Of a stretch of 64,000 bases of DNA, positions 33,862 through 44,640 are shown in pieces (positions within the stretch are counted from its first letter, which is position 1; the number at the start of each line of letters is the position of its first letter). Source of the stretch: Lantana camara. Lineage: Eukaryota > Streptophyta > Magnoliopsida > Lamiales > Verbenaceae. The notes under the pieces are model-generated. The model saw only the letters and a list, made by a program, of their open reading frames with translations, was not told where the DNA came from and did not search any database. The DNA is taken from positions 91,985,001 through 92,049,000 of the forward strand of contig CM074861.1 of assembly GCA_037501455.1 (NCBI GenBank). Reading direction: 5' to 3'. A program made the translations under genes and the position numbers.

Positions 33862-36148
33862 TGTTGGAAAACAGGAATCAGAAAGCAGCGGAAATTTAAA
33901 AATTTTTCCAACAAAAGGATCTTGGACTCGCAATCGTGTATCCAAATTCGTAGAGATCAAGAAACTCACTTGGGTAGTAGCTTTCTTGACACGTTTTGAG
34001 CCGCCCTCAAACGCGCTTCATGCGGTAATGGCAACCCGTTCCTCGAAAGTCTCTTTCTACTTCAGAATCCATTGCAGGGATAACAATCCACACCAACCTA
34101 GATTCAATTCATGTTAGGGAAGTTCTTAACAATATAACATAAAGAAAGAAACATGAAACGAGAAAAGCAGGATTGAAACTCCCTTCGAAAACCAGTTTTG
34201 TGAAAGTAGAAAACTGCCAGTCACAAAACCCTCGTGAAAAAATTCATCCTCCAGGATATGGACGAATGGTTTTCGCCATCTTCTTTGGTTCGATTTTTTC
34301 ATTCGTTTCATGTCGGGTTCAGAATCGTTTCATCATCCCTTCTGATCGTTTTGCTTGATCCCCACTTTTTGGTAAAGCTCGAATCTTCAAAACTTCTAAC
34401 TTGAAGTTCTCTAGAGATAGTCCACCAACTTGGCTACAATCTAACTAGTAAGGATGCTAGTTCTCTAGTTAGTGTTTAGGCTTAACCTAGGGTTTCGTTT
34501 ATCTTGGAGAAAGGATGGTGTTCAACACATGAACCAAAAGAATTCTCGATTAGCTCTAAGGGGAGCTCGAGCTCCCCTATATATAGGAGGGAAGTGGCCG
34601 AAAATCCTTAATCCTTATGGGCTTAGGATTTTGGTCCCTCTCTCCTATTACTTGATCATCAAGTAATTTTGATTTTGACCTTGAATTCAAATTCAAATCA
34701 ACTTTCAAGAGAGCTAAAAATATCCAAACTATTTTTGGATAATTTTATACTTTATTTATTTTTATAAATAACTTATTTTTATCTAATTAATTAATTCACA
34801 ATTAATTAACTAGATTATTTTTCTCCAAAATAAGACTTTCTTTTTAATTCAAAATTAAACCAAAGTCTATTAAATAATTAATCACATTAATTATTTAACA
34901 CATAAATAAATATACACATATATTTACACACGTGTGAGACACGTGTCACAAGGACACGTGTCACTCACGTGAGCCACACGTGTGGTTCACACGTGTGGAA
35001 CCCTCTTGGCCCGATTAACTCGTTTAATCATTTTTAAGCCTCAACTCATGTAACCAAGTTGTTGTGTGTGACCCTCTAGGTTCTCAATTCAATTAGCAGT
35101 GACCCTAATTAATTAATTCACTAATTAATTAATCAGTCCACAGATTAAACGACCATAGTCTAACAACAGGTGTTTAACCCCTAGCTGAATTGGAATGTTC
35201 GGATTCGACAGAACCTTTAAGTCATTGATTCATGTGAGATACAATCCTCCTACTTACTATCTCTGAACCATGATCTAGGGTAAGGGAATAATTAGAACCC
35301 TAATAATATGGTCTTAAAGCTAAGTACATTTCATATCCATTTGATCTCAATCCAAGAAACCCTTTTCTTGATGTCTTGATCTACTGCCTTGGCCAAGGAC
35401 TCCATATGGCATATGAATTACTTACACAATAAGAGATCACCTTGCAAACGCAAGTGTAGGTCCTTTCTTGATTCTCATTCACTTTCATGAATCACTTGTG
35501 CAGCCCCAGCATAAGCCTTGAATCAGTTGTCTAAGGCGACACCCTTTAAAGCTTATACCTAAGACTACAGAGTTAACTCATAAAGTGACAAGAAACCTCA
35601 AGTCTAAGGATCAATTAATCACATCAATGACTCGTGAGATATTTCCTAATCTGGAAGTTTCCATTTCCTGAAATAGAAACTTCCTTTCCCATTTAGGAAT
35701 CTTCTCACACGGGGCACCTCAGTGAACTTACTTATTGAAGTAAGCACCCTCATGTATCACGCACGTATCAACTATACACTTTGCACCTCCATGAAACAAG
35801 GTGGTCCTTCTTAAGGGCGTGATCCCACAAGCAAGCCTTAGAGGAGTCAGGTTGACACTCCCACTGTCTGTAGGACTCATCGGCTTGGAGTATTTTACTA
35901 ATCATGACTTATGTGATATAGGGCTCGTTTCATGAACCATTTCACCTAAATGGTAGAGTCCTAAAGTCATCAGGATTAGGGGAGTTCTCATACATGCGCA
36001 CATAATGGAAACACTCAAAACACGTATTGGCATATAAAGAAGTGTTTGCCTATGATCAATCGTATATTATTCAAAGATTGTCTGTGATACAAGAAAAGTC
36101 CCAAAGCAGATTACGTCGAATCGGCTTTCTAGGGCACTATTCCTAACA
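33862..36148 (-). repeat. copia-1 LTR with an extra internal module
   Basis: It runs from TGTTGGAAAACAGG to CACTATTCCTAACA. At 2287 bp it is longer than its relatives because about 34000-34360 holds sequence absent from the solo copy at 49355-51296 and from the 10398 copy. A perfect palindrome (GGGGAGCTCGAGCTCCCC, 34560-34577) and TATA box (34577-34586) form the core promoter. The G-box cluster lies at about 34931-35000. Confidence 0.85.
34560..34586 (-). promoter_or_regulatory. copia-1 LTR core promoter: TATA box and 18-bp palindrome
   Basis: On the minus strand CTATATATAG is followed at once by the perfect palindrome GGGGAGCTCGAGCTCCCC, so transcripts may start in or just after it and could begin with a hairpin. 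The same unit is at 36294-36320 and 49725-49751; it is damaged in the copy at 10680. Confidence 0.7.
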
Positions 36149-37866
36149 GATAGTGCGCCAACTTGACTACAATCTAACTAGTAAGGATGCTAGTTCTTTA
36201 ATTAGTGTTTAGGCTTAACCTAGGGTTTATTTGATCTAGGAGAAAGGATGATGTTCAACACATGAACCAAAAGAATTGTCAATTACCCTCTAAGGGGAGC
36301 TCGAGCTCCCCTATATATAGCCAAGGGAGGGGCGGCCGAAACTTAGTCCTATTGGACTAAGGATTTGGTCCCTCTCTCTTATTACTTGATCATCAAGTAA
36401 TTCCAAACTTTGCCTTTGAATTCTAATTCAAATCAACTTTTAAGAGAGTTAAAAATATCCAAAATCTTTTTGGATAATATTATACTTTATTATTTAATAA
36501 ATAAATAACTTATTTATCTAATTAATTAATTCATAATTAATTAAATAGATTAATTTCTCCAAAATAAGACTTTAATTTTAATTTAAAATTAAACCAAAGT
36601 CTATTAAATAAGTAACACATTAATTATTTAATACACAAATAATTATACACGTGTGGTGCACACGTGTCGAAGTATGACACGTGTCACTCACGTGACCCAC
36701 ACATGTGTTTCACACGTGTGGAACCCTCTTGGTATGATCAACTCGTTTAATCATTTTAAAGCCTTAACTCATGTAACCAAGTTGTTGTGTGTGACCCTCT
36801 AGGTTCTCAATTCAATTAGCAGTGACCCTAATTAATTAATTCACTAATTAATTAATCAGTCCACAGATTAAACGACCATAGTCTAGCAACAGGTGTTTAA
36901 CCCCTAGCTAAATTGGAATGTCTCGATTCGACAGAACCTTTAAGTCATTGATTCATGTGAGATACAATCCTCCTACTTACTATCTCTCAACCAAGATCTA
37001 GGGTAAGGGAATAATCAGAACCCTAATAATCTGGTCTTAAAGCTAAGTGCATTTCATATCCATTTGATCTCAATCCAAGAAACCCTTTTCTTGGTGTCTT
37101 GATCTACTGCCTTGGCCAAGGACTCCATATGGTATATGAATGACTTACACAATAAGAGATCGCCTTGCAAATACAAGTGTAGGTCCTTTCTTGATTCTCA
37201 TTCACTTTCATGAATCACTTGTGCAGCCCCAGCATAAGCCTTGAATCAGTTGTCTAAGGCGACACCCTTTAAAGCTTATACCTAAGACTACAGAGTTAAC
37301 TCATAAAGCGACATGGAACCTCAAGTCTAAGGATCAATTAATCACATCAATGACTCGTGAGATATTTCCTAATCTGGAAGTTTCCATTTCCTGAAATAGA
37401 AACATCCTTTCCCATTTAGGAATCTTCTCACACGGGGCACCTCAATGAACTTACTTATGGAAGTAAGCACCCTCATGTATCACGCACGTATCAACTATAC
37501 ACTTTGCACCTCCATGAAACAAGGTGGTCCTTCTTAAGGGCGTGATCCCACAAGCAAGCCTTAGGGGAGTCAGGTTGACACTCCCACTGTGTGTAGGACT
37601 CATCGGCTTGGAGTATTTTACTAATCATGACTTATGTGATATAGGGATCATTTCATGAACTATTTCAGCTAAATAGTAGTGTCCTAAAGTCATCAGGATT
37701 AGGGGAGTTCTCATACATGCACAACTAAAGTAAACGCATACCAAAAAAGAGCATATAAAGAAGTGTTGCCTCAATTCGTTATTTTATTCAAAGATTGTCT
37801 GTGATTACAATAAGAAAAAGTACAAAGTGGATATACAATCGGCTTTCTAGGACACTATTCCTAACA
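36149..37866 (-). repeat. copia-1 LTR lacking its 3' end
   Basis: It begins inside the LTR (GATAGTGCGCCAACTTGACT, equivalent to the GATAGTCCACCAACTTG site of the other copies) directly at the end of the neighbouring LTR. It runs to CTAACA at 37866, so the part corresponding to the LTR's minus-strand 3' end is missing. The promoter palindrome/TATA (36294-36320) and the G-box cluster (about 36648-36722) are kept. Gypsy pol resumes three bases beyond its edge. Confidence 0.85.
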
Positions 37867-37868
37867 AT

Positions 37869-38815
37869 TCACCCCCTTTATTGGCAAAGATCGAGCTGGG
37901 GGAAAGACTGTATCTTTACCGGGCCATCTCGAATGAAGCTATCAGCTTAGTTCTAGTGGTCGTCCGAGAAAACAACATATGCCGGTGTATTATGTAAGAA
38001 AGATATTGCATGGAGCAGAGACTCGATACCTCGAGATCGAGAAATTTGCCCTGGCCCTTGTGCATACGGCTCGAAAGTTGAAACCCTATTTCCAAGAGCG
38101 CTCGATTACCGTCCTCAGAGACCAAGCTCTTCGACAGGTACTAGAGAAGCCCGATGTGTCTGGAAGGTTGATAAAGTGGGCGATCGAGTTATGGTAGTTT
38201 AACTTATCATATCAACCTCGACTGGCCTACCAGGCTCAAGTACTAGCAGATTTTCTAATCGACAAAGACGCAACCCCAAGCTCGAACGATGCAAACCACT
38301 GGATCCTTTCAGTCGATGGCTCATAGACCACCTCAAGGGGGGGAGGTGCGGGAGTATCCCTGAGGAATCCTGATGGAGACGAGCTCAATTTCGCCATCTG
38401 CCTAGGATTTTTGACGACTAACAATGAAGCCGAGTACGAGGCCCTCATAGCAGGAATGAAAATTGCCAAGGAGCAGAGAATCGAAAATTTGACGGCCTTC
38501 ACTGACTCATAGCCCATGGCAAGCCAGTTCGAGGGAACCTATGAGGCTAGAGGGGATACGATGATGAAATACTTGGCGAGAGTTAAGTGCTTAGGCGAAG
38601 AATTCAAGAGCTTCAAACTTGAGCAGATCCCTCGAGAAGAAAATGAAAGGGCCGATGTACTATCAAAAGTTACGAATGGCTTGAGAGGAACAATCGATAG
38701 ATCAATTACCTTTCTGACGAACTCAAGTAGGTCGATTGACACTACGACAGAAAGCATACTGAGCATCGACCAGGCAGAGCCTTGTTTGCTTGACAAATTG
38801 GTTTTATTCTTATGA
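37869..38815 (+). pseudogene. gypsy pol remnant: RT end and RNase H
   Basis: It opens with SPPLLAKIELGE and LYRAISNEAISLVLV, then YYVRKILHGAETRYLEIEK and RQVLEKPDVSGRLIKWAIEL, the conserved tether of gypsy RT. The RNase H shows SVDGS (Asp), NNEAEYEALIAG (Glu) and FTDS (Asp), then LARVKCLGEEFKSFKLEQIPREEN and ERADVLSKV. A frameshift near 37970 and stops at about 38195, 38325 and 38510-38512 break it. The last (DS-stop-P) replaces the usual Gln, again a C-to-T type change. Confidence 0.85.
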
Positions 38816-39980
38816 GATAGAGTCATTCCAGAAAATAAGGCGAACAGACGTCGGCTCATACCCAGATCCTTAAGCTATGCGCTCGACCCAGATGGAAAGT
38901 TGTTCAAGAGATCGTATCGGAAACCCGCCAAGAGGTGTCTTCGACCCTCCCAAGCTAAGGAAGTTCTCGAGGAAATCCATGGAGGATCATGTGGCAACCA
39001 TGCAGGAGGCAAGTCCCTGGCCAAGAAAATTGCTCGAGACGGATACTATTGGCCGACCATGATAAGAGACTAGATGAATTTTGTCAAAAAATGCCCAAAT
39101 TATCAGAGCCACGCGAATATCACCCATCAACATCCAAGAAACATGATACCAGTCGACATCGCTTGGCCCTTTGACTAATGGGGAATCGACATAGTAGGGC
39201 CTTTCCCTTTGGCTCCGAGATAACATTAATTTGCTATCGTGTGTGTCGAGTACTTCTCGAAATGGGTAGAGACGGCATCCATTCCGTCGATCACGTTCTA
39301 GGTTGTGATATGATTTCTGTGGAATAACGTCATTTGCTGATTTGGAGTGCCAAGTGACCTGATTTACGATAACAACCCCCAATTCAGGAGCGAACATTTC
39401 AAGAAATATTGTGTCGACATGGGAATCAACCTAAGATTCACCTCAATCAGACATTCCTAGGCTAACGACTAAACTGAGGTCACCAATTGGATTATAGTTC
39501 AGAATTTGAAGACCAGGCTCGACGCGAAGAAAGGGGTTTGGGCAAAAGAGCTCGATGGGATATTATGGGCGTATCGGATGACACCTCGAATGGCCACCGG
39601 AGAGACCCCCTTTTCGATGGTCTATGGGTCCGAGGCAGTTACACTGGCTCCGATTGGATCAAAACAACAAAAATAGACAGTTCGAGCTAGACACAATTGA
39701 AGAAAAAAGAGAGCAAGGGTTTCTTCGGATGCAGCAATATCGAGCCTCCGTTACCTGAAGCTATAACAAGAAAGTTTTGTCTCGGTAATTTATGGTTGGA
39801 AATTTGGTCTTGAAATGGGTCAAAGTTACCAAACATGTTGGGAAACTCGATCCCAACTGGGATGGCCCGTATCGAATTGCTAAAATTGGGAAAAACCAAG
39901 CGTACCACCTCGAGGAAATAAATTGCGGCCCAGTGCTTCGATCTTGGAACGCTCATAATTTACGGAGGTTTTATGTGTAA
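38816..39980 (+). pseudogene. gypsy pol remnant: integrase
   Basis: The zinc-binding end is recognisable (EVLEEIHGGSCGNHAGG-like, KIARDGYYWPTM, FVKKCPNYQSHA), followed by IDIVGPFP with the first catalytic Asp. A TAA at 39175-39177 precedes WGID where relatives have Gln. Frame changes interrupt the middle. The C terminus (PNWDGPYRIAKIGKNQAYHLEE and SWNAHNLRRFYV, to the stop near 39980) is the typical gypsy integrase tail without a chromodomain. Lack of a chromodomain supports a Tat/Athila-type rather than chromovirus element. Confidence 0.8.
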
Positions 39981-40045
39981 ATTTATTTGTAAAAGTCCTA
40001 AGTTGACTCGGTTCATTTAATAAAATCTCATTTGAAGTTCATCTA

Positions 40046-41512
40046 TCATATCCTTTGCGAGGTTCGCCTTCTCGACTTCGGACTCCTTTTCCCTTCTTTG
40101 TTTTTGCTGGGGAGGGTCTGCCTCATGAGCCGCCTCGAGGGCGGGGAGAATGGCAACGATCGTTTTGTGCTGGGTGATGGTCGGTAAGTCGTTCTCAATT
40201 GCGGACTTAGCCTAGCTTCTTGCTGCTCGGCCATCACCCTCTCGGCCTCTACCATGTCTCCCAGCATCTCAGCTAGTCCGGAGCCCAGTATAGTTTGGTC
40301 TACAAAAGAAACAGTTTATCTTAGTGATGGGTCGAGCAAAGACTTCAAAACTAAATTGCAATAAACAAAGCGATAATAATTAAAGGGAGAGCGGCCTCGA
40401 GTCGATCCCCTTCTCTGTAGCCGAGTCAAAGTTTCTACTAGGGACCCCGGGGGCTAAGCTAAAATCCACCAAGTTTTGAGGTTGGATCAAGTACTTGTAG
40501 TCGAGCATCCCGAATCTTTTCATGTCCCTTAGAAAGGTGCTCGACCACTTAGTTCCACAAACCGACAGATTCGACTCGGGCTTCTAGTACCACACCCTAT
40601 TCACTAGGCCCGGCCAACCTGATTCGCTTCAAACGAATACAAACTGCTCTTTCCAACCCTGGTCGTTCGAGGAAGTCGGAGAAGTAACCAACTTGTGGTT
40701 GTTCTCAACGGCAAGGGAAATGAAACCCGGATCGGAGCCTGACTTTTCGGTCGATACAGAGGCTCTGAAAAGGTCGTCTATTACCCCCCTCAAGGGGTAC
40801 CCAAAATATATCATCAAAACCCTAATGGCGTTGAGCATCGCGTACGCGTTGGGCATCAGTTGAATCGCCGAAATGTTGAAGTTGTTTAGGATATCGAGTA
40901 GGTCGCTGTCAAGAGGAACCCTGAAGCTCGAGGTCACCATCTTGTAAGTTACCGAGATGCAGCCCGGAGATGGGTCGATCAGTCTCTGCCCCGTCCTGGG
41001 TCGGGTAATACAGTAGCCCCCATACTTGGGGGCTCCGCCGAACAAAAGATGCCGGTTGATCTCGAACATCTTGGGCGATATCTTACTCTTAACCCCCCTG
41101 GGATCTCTTTCCAACTCCCTTACCAGGGAATTTGCGCCCTCGGGGAAATACTCTTCCTCCTAGTCTATCTCATCACACAGGCCGTACCGATCGGAGGAGG
41201 ATACTCCGGCCCCTACTGCACCCCTCCGGGGGCCCGGTGCGACTCTCATGCCAACCGGAGGAATCACTGAAATCAGCTCTGCAGCGATGATCGGGGAGGT
41301 CGAATGTTCATCTCGGGAGCCATCCGAATGTTCTATTATCTCGACCTCATCGTCGGTCGCCCGCTGGAAGGATGTTGCCTCCTCATTGGTGCTGGAAAAA
41401 CTGGGACCCGGAGCCCCAACTCGACACTCCAGAACTGGATAAGTCTGAAGAAGTCATCCCTACATTCGGAACTTAGAACTTCGACAGAATCCCTTCCTTT
41501 AGCAGCCTTTTC
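40046..41512 (-). pseudogene. Antisense accessory gene of the gypsy element (Transposase_28-like), spliced and decayed
   Basis: Between integrase and the 3' LTR, on the opposite strand, a frame at 41114-40629 reads MFEINRHLLFGG, SSFRVPLDSDLLDILNNF and IQLMPNAYAMLNAIRVLMI. These resemble the 'putative gypsy type transposon' domain found in antisense frames of some plant gypsy elements; its role is unknown. Upstream exon sequence extends to an acceptor near 41513. A downstream exon (40299-40046, LGSGLAEMLGDMVEAERVM) starts after a good acceptor (TTCTTTTGTAG). Stops at about 41160 and 40615, with frame changes, make it a pseudogene. Family assignment is from memory of the motif and is moderately sure. 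Confidence 0.65.
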
Positions 41513-41650
41513 CTTGAAATAAGGAATAAGGGTTTGTCACTCAGGGAGTCGAGTATAGTTCGAGATGGGTTTCTTCTCACTCGAGACCAAACTCTCACGA
41601 AACAAAGAAAAACTAAAAGCTTGCAAAATAAAAGATCGAGTCGAGATGGG

Positions 41651-41796
41651 ACTTACCGTAAAAGGAGAGTGAAAACTACAAAAAGTCGACCTCCTTGAAG
41701 CTCTACTTCGACTCGAAATGCTAGCCTTCTCGAGAAGCTCTAAATGCTGGTGTTTGCGGAAAGTGACAAATGAAAGAGGTTCCGGGTTTATATAGG
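41651..41796 (-). promoter_or_regulatory. Promoter and 5' exon of the antisense gypsy gene
   Basis: On the minus strand CCTATATAAACC (41796-41785) is a strong TATA box. About 130 bp downstream lies a consensus 5' splice site (ACG|GTAAGT, boundary 41657/41656). A matching acceptor (TATTTCAAG) ends at 41513. The antisense gene therefore seems to have its own promoter and a 5'-UTR intron. Confidence 0.55.
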
Positions 41797-41914
41797 GGGT
41801 ATTTTGGGCGGGAAAATCTAAGGCAAATAGTCACCATGATTACCCCCCGGCCCACCTAGGGAACTCGAAAGGTTACCGCCACGTCTCCCTCTCCGCCAAC
41901 CTTTCTGGGGGTTT

Positions 41915-42540
41915 GTGACGTGGGCCACATTCGGCCCAACACATGGCCCACTGATCATCCGACACGTGGCTAGTAAGTCAGCATGGGGCCCTCCAAACTA
42001 GGTCAGAGAAGTCACTCGGACCCTTCGACAGCCGAGTCGGACCTCTAGGATTAGTCGATTATGTCTCGACCACTATGAGATAGGTCGATATCTCGCCGAC
42101 CTAGGACGGAACAGGTTGATGCTTCGATTCTTTTGAGCCGAGGTAGTCGCTGACCACCGTGCCAAATAGGTCCCTCCCGCCATCACCAATATTTAATGCA
42201 GAATGTACTTCTGTACCGTACCTGTAAGCATTAAATTCGCCTGCAGAAAGTACTCACTGTCACCATTAGCTCCAATGTTATAGATACCCCCTCATAAATG
42301 TCATTTGGTAAGCTCCTTAACTGCACCTTAAGTCAACTCGATACTCTTTCCTTTGAATCGACCATTGACTTGAGCGTCAGAGAGCCGACATTGGGTCTAA
42401 CTCCATCTGTCCCAGGTCGGCATTTGAGCTCACTCTGCTTTCTTTTAACATATCTACTCAACTTTGAAGACTTCCCTAATCTATAAATTCTAAGTGATCG
42501 GGTTGACGCCTGCTCAAGCTAACCTAAATTCGACTCAATC
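41915..42540 (+). repeat. Probable 3' LTR of the gypsy element
   Basis: GTTATAGATACCCCCTCAT near 42277 looks like an LTR TATA region, and TTGACTTGAGCGTCAGAG near 42366 is a phrase typical of Tat-type LTRs downstream of the TATA box. A purine run before TGTGACG at about 41917 could be the polypurine tract and LTR start. There is no second LTR to compare, so both edges are guesses. Confidence 0.4.
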
Positions 42541-43834
42541 ATATTTTAAAAGATATTTTTGAATATCTAGCTTCTATTTAAATTTATATTTTCAAATATA
42601 AGTAATAAAAATAGTTTGCTCCAATTAACTCTAATACTTGTATCCACGTTAAAATAAAAAGAAACAAAGTAATTATCTTGTAGTCAATAAAGAACCACCA
42701 TGGTGTCATGAATTATGAAAAAAAGAATTACTTGGAAACTATGTCGGAATATCAAGTTATTGCAAAAAAAAAAAAAAAGTGAGATGAAGAAGAAGGCAAG
42801 ACACACGCACAAAAAGACACAAAAAATCTTGAGAAAAGAGTAAAAAATGAGAAAAATCAGAATTTAGTTTTCTAAATTACAGGTGTTAGAACATAGTATT
42901 CGGAGAAGACTTTGATTATTTTATTCATTGTGTATGGTTTTCTATGTTACAATATTCTTACAAGTAACAGAGATACATAGGGCCTATACACAATCCCTAC
43001 AAATCTGGACTAATTATAATAGATTAAGAATCAAATCCGGTAAGTCAACCATACCAAAGATATGGTATTCTAACAACAGGATTCTTCGAATCGAATGGTT
43101 CAAGTGACCCGAAAACGGTGACCAATTCACCGCAGTTTTTATCAATTTTTACAAAATATCACGATTTTAAAGTATGTTTTTTTTTTTTTTTTTTGATCTC
43201 TTTAACGAAAAGGGGTGCAACACGAGGACTTCCCAAGGGGTTACCCATCCTAGTACTACTCTTGCCCAAGTACGCTTAACTTCGGAGTTCTGGTTTTAAA
43301 GTATGTCTGATTTTGGGGGCTTGACCTGATTGTTTATTGAACCAATTGACAATTCTGACGTTTGGACCGTCCCATTCGACCGGGTCCGGTCTAGTCCAAA
43401 AAACACTTCTTACCCAATTTAAAGCCATATATAAAACCCTAATCATTCCTGCACAATAAATTCTTTAGTCAATGACTTCTTTATAGAAATTGGTAAGTTG
43501 GCATAACGAGAATCATTTAGGCAAAGTGTTATCTCATACATGTGTAAGTTGAAGAAATGAGTAAGTTGAAGAAGCGTACATTCTTTTGCAAAGTGAACGA
43601 CCCAGGGTTTTATTGGAAATGAGTGTGTTATATTGCAAATAAAATGAGACGTTAATTTACCCATTTATAATACAATTACCCTTCTACCCCTGAATGCAGA
43701 AATGTAAACTATTTGCCAGCTCAATTTTTATGGGATATGAAAAGTTAGTCAGGGATCATTATGGTTTTCCACCTATTACTGATGGATAATAATAGAATAA
43801 TGCAAACAAAATAAGAAAAATAACACAATAAATA
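42541..43834. other. AT-rich spacer without a gene
   Basis: Apart from the 5S-derived retropseudogene (43165-43306), I see only A-rich tracts (42765-42778) and short frames. The minus frame at 43443-43664 has no recognisable domain. The last bases before 43835 (AAATA) would be the left target duplication of copia-2, whose other copy is outside the window. Confidence 0.5.
43165..43306 (-). pseudogene. 5S rRNA-derived retropseudogene with poly-A tail and target-site duplication
   Basis: On the minus strand 43291-43212 reads AGAACTCCGAAGTTAAGCGT... to ...CACGAGGACTT-complement and GTTGCACCCC, the 3' two-thirds of plant 5S rRNA with a few changes. It continues into TTTTCGTTAAAGAGATC and then about 18 A residues (T run at 43177-43194). 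The whole is bounded by 13-bp direct repeats TTTTAAAGTATGT (43165-43177 and 43294-43306). A 5'-truncated transcript, poly-A tail and duplication are the hallmarks of LINE-type retroposition. It is not a functional 5S gene because the 5' third, including part of the internal promoter region, is missing. Confidence 0.85.
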
Positions 43835-43916
43835 TGTTAGAAGATTGACTAGAATAGTGGGATTAATTTACTTTCCTTAGATAGCGTTGATCTTCCCTTA
43901 ATTTGTTAGGAACTCT
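43835..43916 (+). repeat. copia-2 5' LTR, left piece
   Basis: These 82 bases from TGTTAG to the TCT target site are the start of the LTR, cut by the CACTA insertion. The right piece is 60449-60521 after the duplicated TCT (60446-60448). Confidence 0.78.
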
Positions 43917-44640
43917 CACTACTAGAAAAAAGGGATTTTGTGACACTGAAAAGCATCACTAAAATAGGGTTTTTGTGACGCTTTTCTTTTTATGACGATA
44001 ACTAAAAGCGTCACTTGAGTAACCGTAGCAATAGGTTTTTTGTGACGCTTCTATTATGACGTTTAAAAAGTGTCATTAAAGACACTATATTGTGACGCTT
44101 TTGGGTGTCATATCTGATATGTAACTACCATAACTGACACACTAATACGACACCAAAAAGCGTCACGATATCATGTATTACGACGCAGGAAAGCGTCATT
44201 ATAAATGATGTCATGATGGGTATTTTAGTGTCACTGTAGACGTTATAATGACGGATAAGGCGTCACGATAAACGGTATTATGATGGAATAAAGCGTCACA
44301 ATAAATGGTATTATGACGGAAAAAAGCGTCATCAAAATGTTGTTATGATGGAATATAGCGTCGCGATATGGTGTATTAAGACGAGTTAATAGCGTCATAA
44401 TAGGTGATATTATGACACGTTTAATAGCGTCATAATAGGGGATGTTATGACGCTTTTTAGCGTCATAATAATACCTATTATAACGCTGTTAAGCGTAATA
44501 ATATCACCTATAATGACGCTTTTTAGCGTCATTAATACATATTTTGGACGAAACAATACTGCATGGTAGAATATATTATGACGGGAAAAAGCGTCATAAT
44601 AAAATATATTATGACGGATTAAAGTGTCATGATAAGATAA
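43917..44640. repeat. CACTA left terminal inverted repeat and subterminal repeat array
   Basis: After the 14-base identical TIR the next 700 bp contain at least 15 copies of GCGTCA or TGACGC in both orientations. Many sit in TTATGACGCTTTTTAGCGTCATAA-like inverted pairs (as two shorter arms near 44446-44470 and 44513-44530). The repeated word is the likely binding site of the element's TnpA-type protein, by analogy with En/Spm. Confidence 0.88.

Larger units (their letters stand above)
9951..37866 (-). mobile_element. Ty1/copia element cluster (copia-1) in tandem, inserted in the gypsy pol
   Basis: On the minus strand the order is: partial LTR (37866-36149), LTR (36148-33862), PBS scrap, LTR 3' fragment (33850-33631), PBS, leader, gag-pol (31446-27529), polypurine tract, solo-LTR insertion, LTR (23314-10398, split by an 11-kb element), PBS and a truncated second leader (10397-9951). 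The central LTR is thus both the 3' LTR of one copy and the 5' LTR of a second, truncated copy. This fits tandem copies produced by unequal or ectopic recombination. No target duplication survives: bases after the right end are ATTCA, with no match at 9951. Confidence 0.85.
37867..42540 (+). mobile_element. Degenerate Ty3/gypsy (Tat-like) retrotransposon, 3' part
   Basis: This continues the element of 7566-9950 on the same strand. It holds the RT/RNase H end, integrase, an antisense spliced gene and a probable 3' LTR. Resumption in register with the gypsy order (NPNKC at 9950, SPPLLAKIELGE at 37869) shows one element split by insertion. About 90 codons of RT thumb/connection are absent. Confidence 0.8.

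Noticed and set aside
42888..43090. TGTTAGAACATAG as a possible LTR start for copia-2
   Set aside because: TGTTAGAAG at 43835 pairs perfectly with the TAACA end at 60521 and gives a compact LTR adjoining the primer site; nothing supports the longer version.
43212..43291. Functional 5S rRNA gene
   Set aside because: The 5' third is missing and the copy is bounded by poly-A and a target duplication, so it is a retropseudogene.
43443..43664. 73-codon minus frame in the spacer
   Set aside because: No recognisable domain, no splice or promoter context.
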